Assembly (NCBI RefSeq): GCF_000380565.1
Contig: NZ_AQYJ01000027.1
Span: 372,001 to 436,000, forward strand
Direction of reading: 5' to 3'
Origin: Microbulbifer variabilis ATCC 700307
GTDB lineage: Bacteria > Pseudomonadota > Gammaproteobacteria > Pseudomonadales > Cellvibrionaceae
DNA length: 64,000 nucleotides
Shown: piece by piece, positions 63,085 to 64,000 of the stretch
Layout: each line of letters begins with the position of its first letter
Position numbering within the stretch: position 1 is the stretch's first letter
Notes under the pieces: generated by a model
The model's input: the letters and a program-made list of their open reading frames with translations, nothing else
Database searches by the model: none
What the model was told of the DNA's origin: nothing
Program-made: the position numbers and the translations under genes

Positions 63085-64000
63085 TTACTGTTGTGCCTTG
63101 GTGGCAATTATTTCTATAAGCTGCCTGGCCAGATCGTTCTTCAAGGCTGGCGGTAGAGTATCGCTGCCATTTCGATCTATCACTGTGACCGCGTTGTGGT
63201 CGCTGTTAAAACCGCTATCTGCGCGGCTTACATCATTGGCAATTATCATATCTAGATTTTTTCGCTGCAGCTTACTCAGTGCATACTGCTCCACCTGTTG
63301 GGTCTCTGCGGCAAAGCCAACCGTAAATGGGCGTCGTTCCACGCGTGCAGCGATACCGGCAACGATATCGGGGTTTTTAATCAGGGCAATAGAGCTTTCA
63401 TCATGGTCTTCCTGCTTCTTGATTTTTTGCTCGGCGGCGGCGGCTGGACGAAAATCTGCAACAGCGGCAGCGCTGATAAAGATGTCACAGAGGTCCGCTG
63501 CGCGCTCGGCAGCAGCGCGCATTTCTCGTGCGTCGACAACGTCGACGCGCTTAACATGGGCCGGAGTGGCCAAGTTTACCGGCCCGGCAATCAATGTCAC
63601 CTGGGCGCCGGCCCGTTGAGCGGCCTTGGCTAGTGCGAACCCCATTTTGCCGGAACTGTGGTTGCTCAGATAGCGTACCGGGTCCAGTGCTTCGCGGGTT
63701 GGACCAGCGGTGATGACTACGTTTTTGCCTTGCAGGCAGTCGCTACTGCCGAACATAGTTTCCGCCTGTAGTACTAACTCTGCGGGCTCGAGCATGCGCC
63801 CCGGCCCTACATCTCCACAGGCTTGACTGCCGGCCGCTGGACCCCATAAGTGAACTCCGCGGTCGCGCAGAGTTTTTGCATTGGCTGTTGTAGCGGGGTG
63901 GCGCCACATGGCCTGATTCATCGCGGGTGCTAGCGCCAGGGGTGCCTCACTGGCCAGGCACAGGGTGTTGAGCAGATCATCGGCCATGCCGCAGGTGAGT
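63085..64000 (-). CDS. coaBC: Phosphopantothenoylcysteine decarboxylase/synthetase CoaBC, C-terminal part (cut by window edge)
   Basis: The frame is open to base 64000, so the 5' part is missing. The visible 304 residues cover the end of the CoaC decarboxylase (LTCGMADDLLNTLCLA, APAMNQAMWRHPA, GPGRM) and the whole CoaB synthetase (VVITAGPTREALDPVRYLSNHSSGKMG, FISAAAVADFRP, FAAETQQ). Forms 4'-phosphopantetheine for coenzyme A. Stop at 63085; algC starts 22 bp later. The conserved DUT gene is not between them. Confidence 0.95.
   Translation of the reverse strand, partial: LTCGMADDLLNTLCLASEAPLALAPAMNQAMWRHPATTANAKTLRDRGVHLWGPAAGSQACGDVGPGRMLEPAELVLQAETMFGSSDCLQGKNVVITAGPTREALDPVRYLSNHSSGKMGFALAKAAQRAGAQVTLIAGPVNLATPAHVKRVDVVDAREMRAAAERAADLCDIFISAAAVADFRPAAAAEQKIKKQEDHDESSIALIKNPDIVAGIAARVERRPFTVGFAAETQQVEQYALSKLQRKNLDMIIANDVSRADSGFNSDHNAVTVIDRNGSDTLPPALKNDLARQLIEIIATKAQQ

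Overview
The window reads as a chromosomal segment of a gammaproteobacterium. Gene content and order resemble Pseudomonas and the Cellvibrionales; protein style (paired GST-type detoxification genes, putative porins, sterol-desaturase-like protein) suggests a Microbulbifer-like marine bacterium, but the genus is an inference. Coding density is high, no tRNA, rRNA, CRISPR array or insertion sequence was seen, and both edges cut through genes (a CPA1 antiporter at the left, coaBC at the right).

Layout. 1-4.0 kb: three monovalent cation/proton antiporters. 4.4-9.9 kb: DoxX, two glutathione enzymes, a Bcr/CflA-type exporter, an NAD(P)-binding SDR and a HexR-type regulator. 9.9-12.2 kb: uvrD with a LexA-box-like site and a possibly leaderless start. 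12.3-22.7 kb: a TRAP solute-binding protein separated by about 7 kb from its likely QM membrane subunits; between them lie two AT-rich lipoprotein genes, yciA, and an ABC ATPase followed by a fused ABC permease/M1 peptidase. 22.8-28.4 kb: the pstSCAB-phoU operon behind a triple Pho box. 28.4-35.1 kb: an ABM protein, two paralogous putative porins, an M48/TPR lipoprotein, a DUF4265 protein and yaaA-DUF938-small membrane protein. 35.1-39 kb: phoB-phoR (with its own Pho box) and ubiC-ubiA. 39-45 kb: a dicarboxylate symporter, oxyR-recG, glsB-like and an epimerase-like SDR. 45-48.7 kb: gmk-rpoZ-spoT-ridA. 48.9-54.7 kb: an accessory stretch (sterol desaturase-like, TetR/AhpD-like divergent pair with three matching operators, secreted subtilase, rhomboid). 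54.8-64 kb: yicC, rph, crc, pyrE, DUF4124, slmA, argB, algC, coaBC.

How the parts fit. pst/phoU and phoBR form one phosphate-starvation regulon, both with visible Pho boxes. gmk, rpoZ and spoT link guanine nucleotide supply, RNA polymerase omega and ppGpp. The coaBC-algC-argB-pyrE-crc-rph-yicC-gmk-rpoZ-spoT-ridA, oxyR-recG, ubiCA-phoBR and pst blocks occur in the same neighbourhood in Pseudomonas aeruginosa as I recall it, so the backbone is ancestral and the genes between the blocks are the variable part. The most interesting accessory items are the ABC-M1 fusion locus with direct repeats upstream, the split TRAP system, the three-operator TetR/AhpD pair, a long-range inverted repeat upstream of gmk, and the uvrD promoter arrangement.
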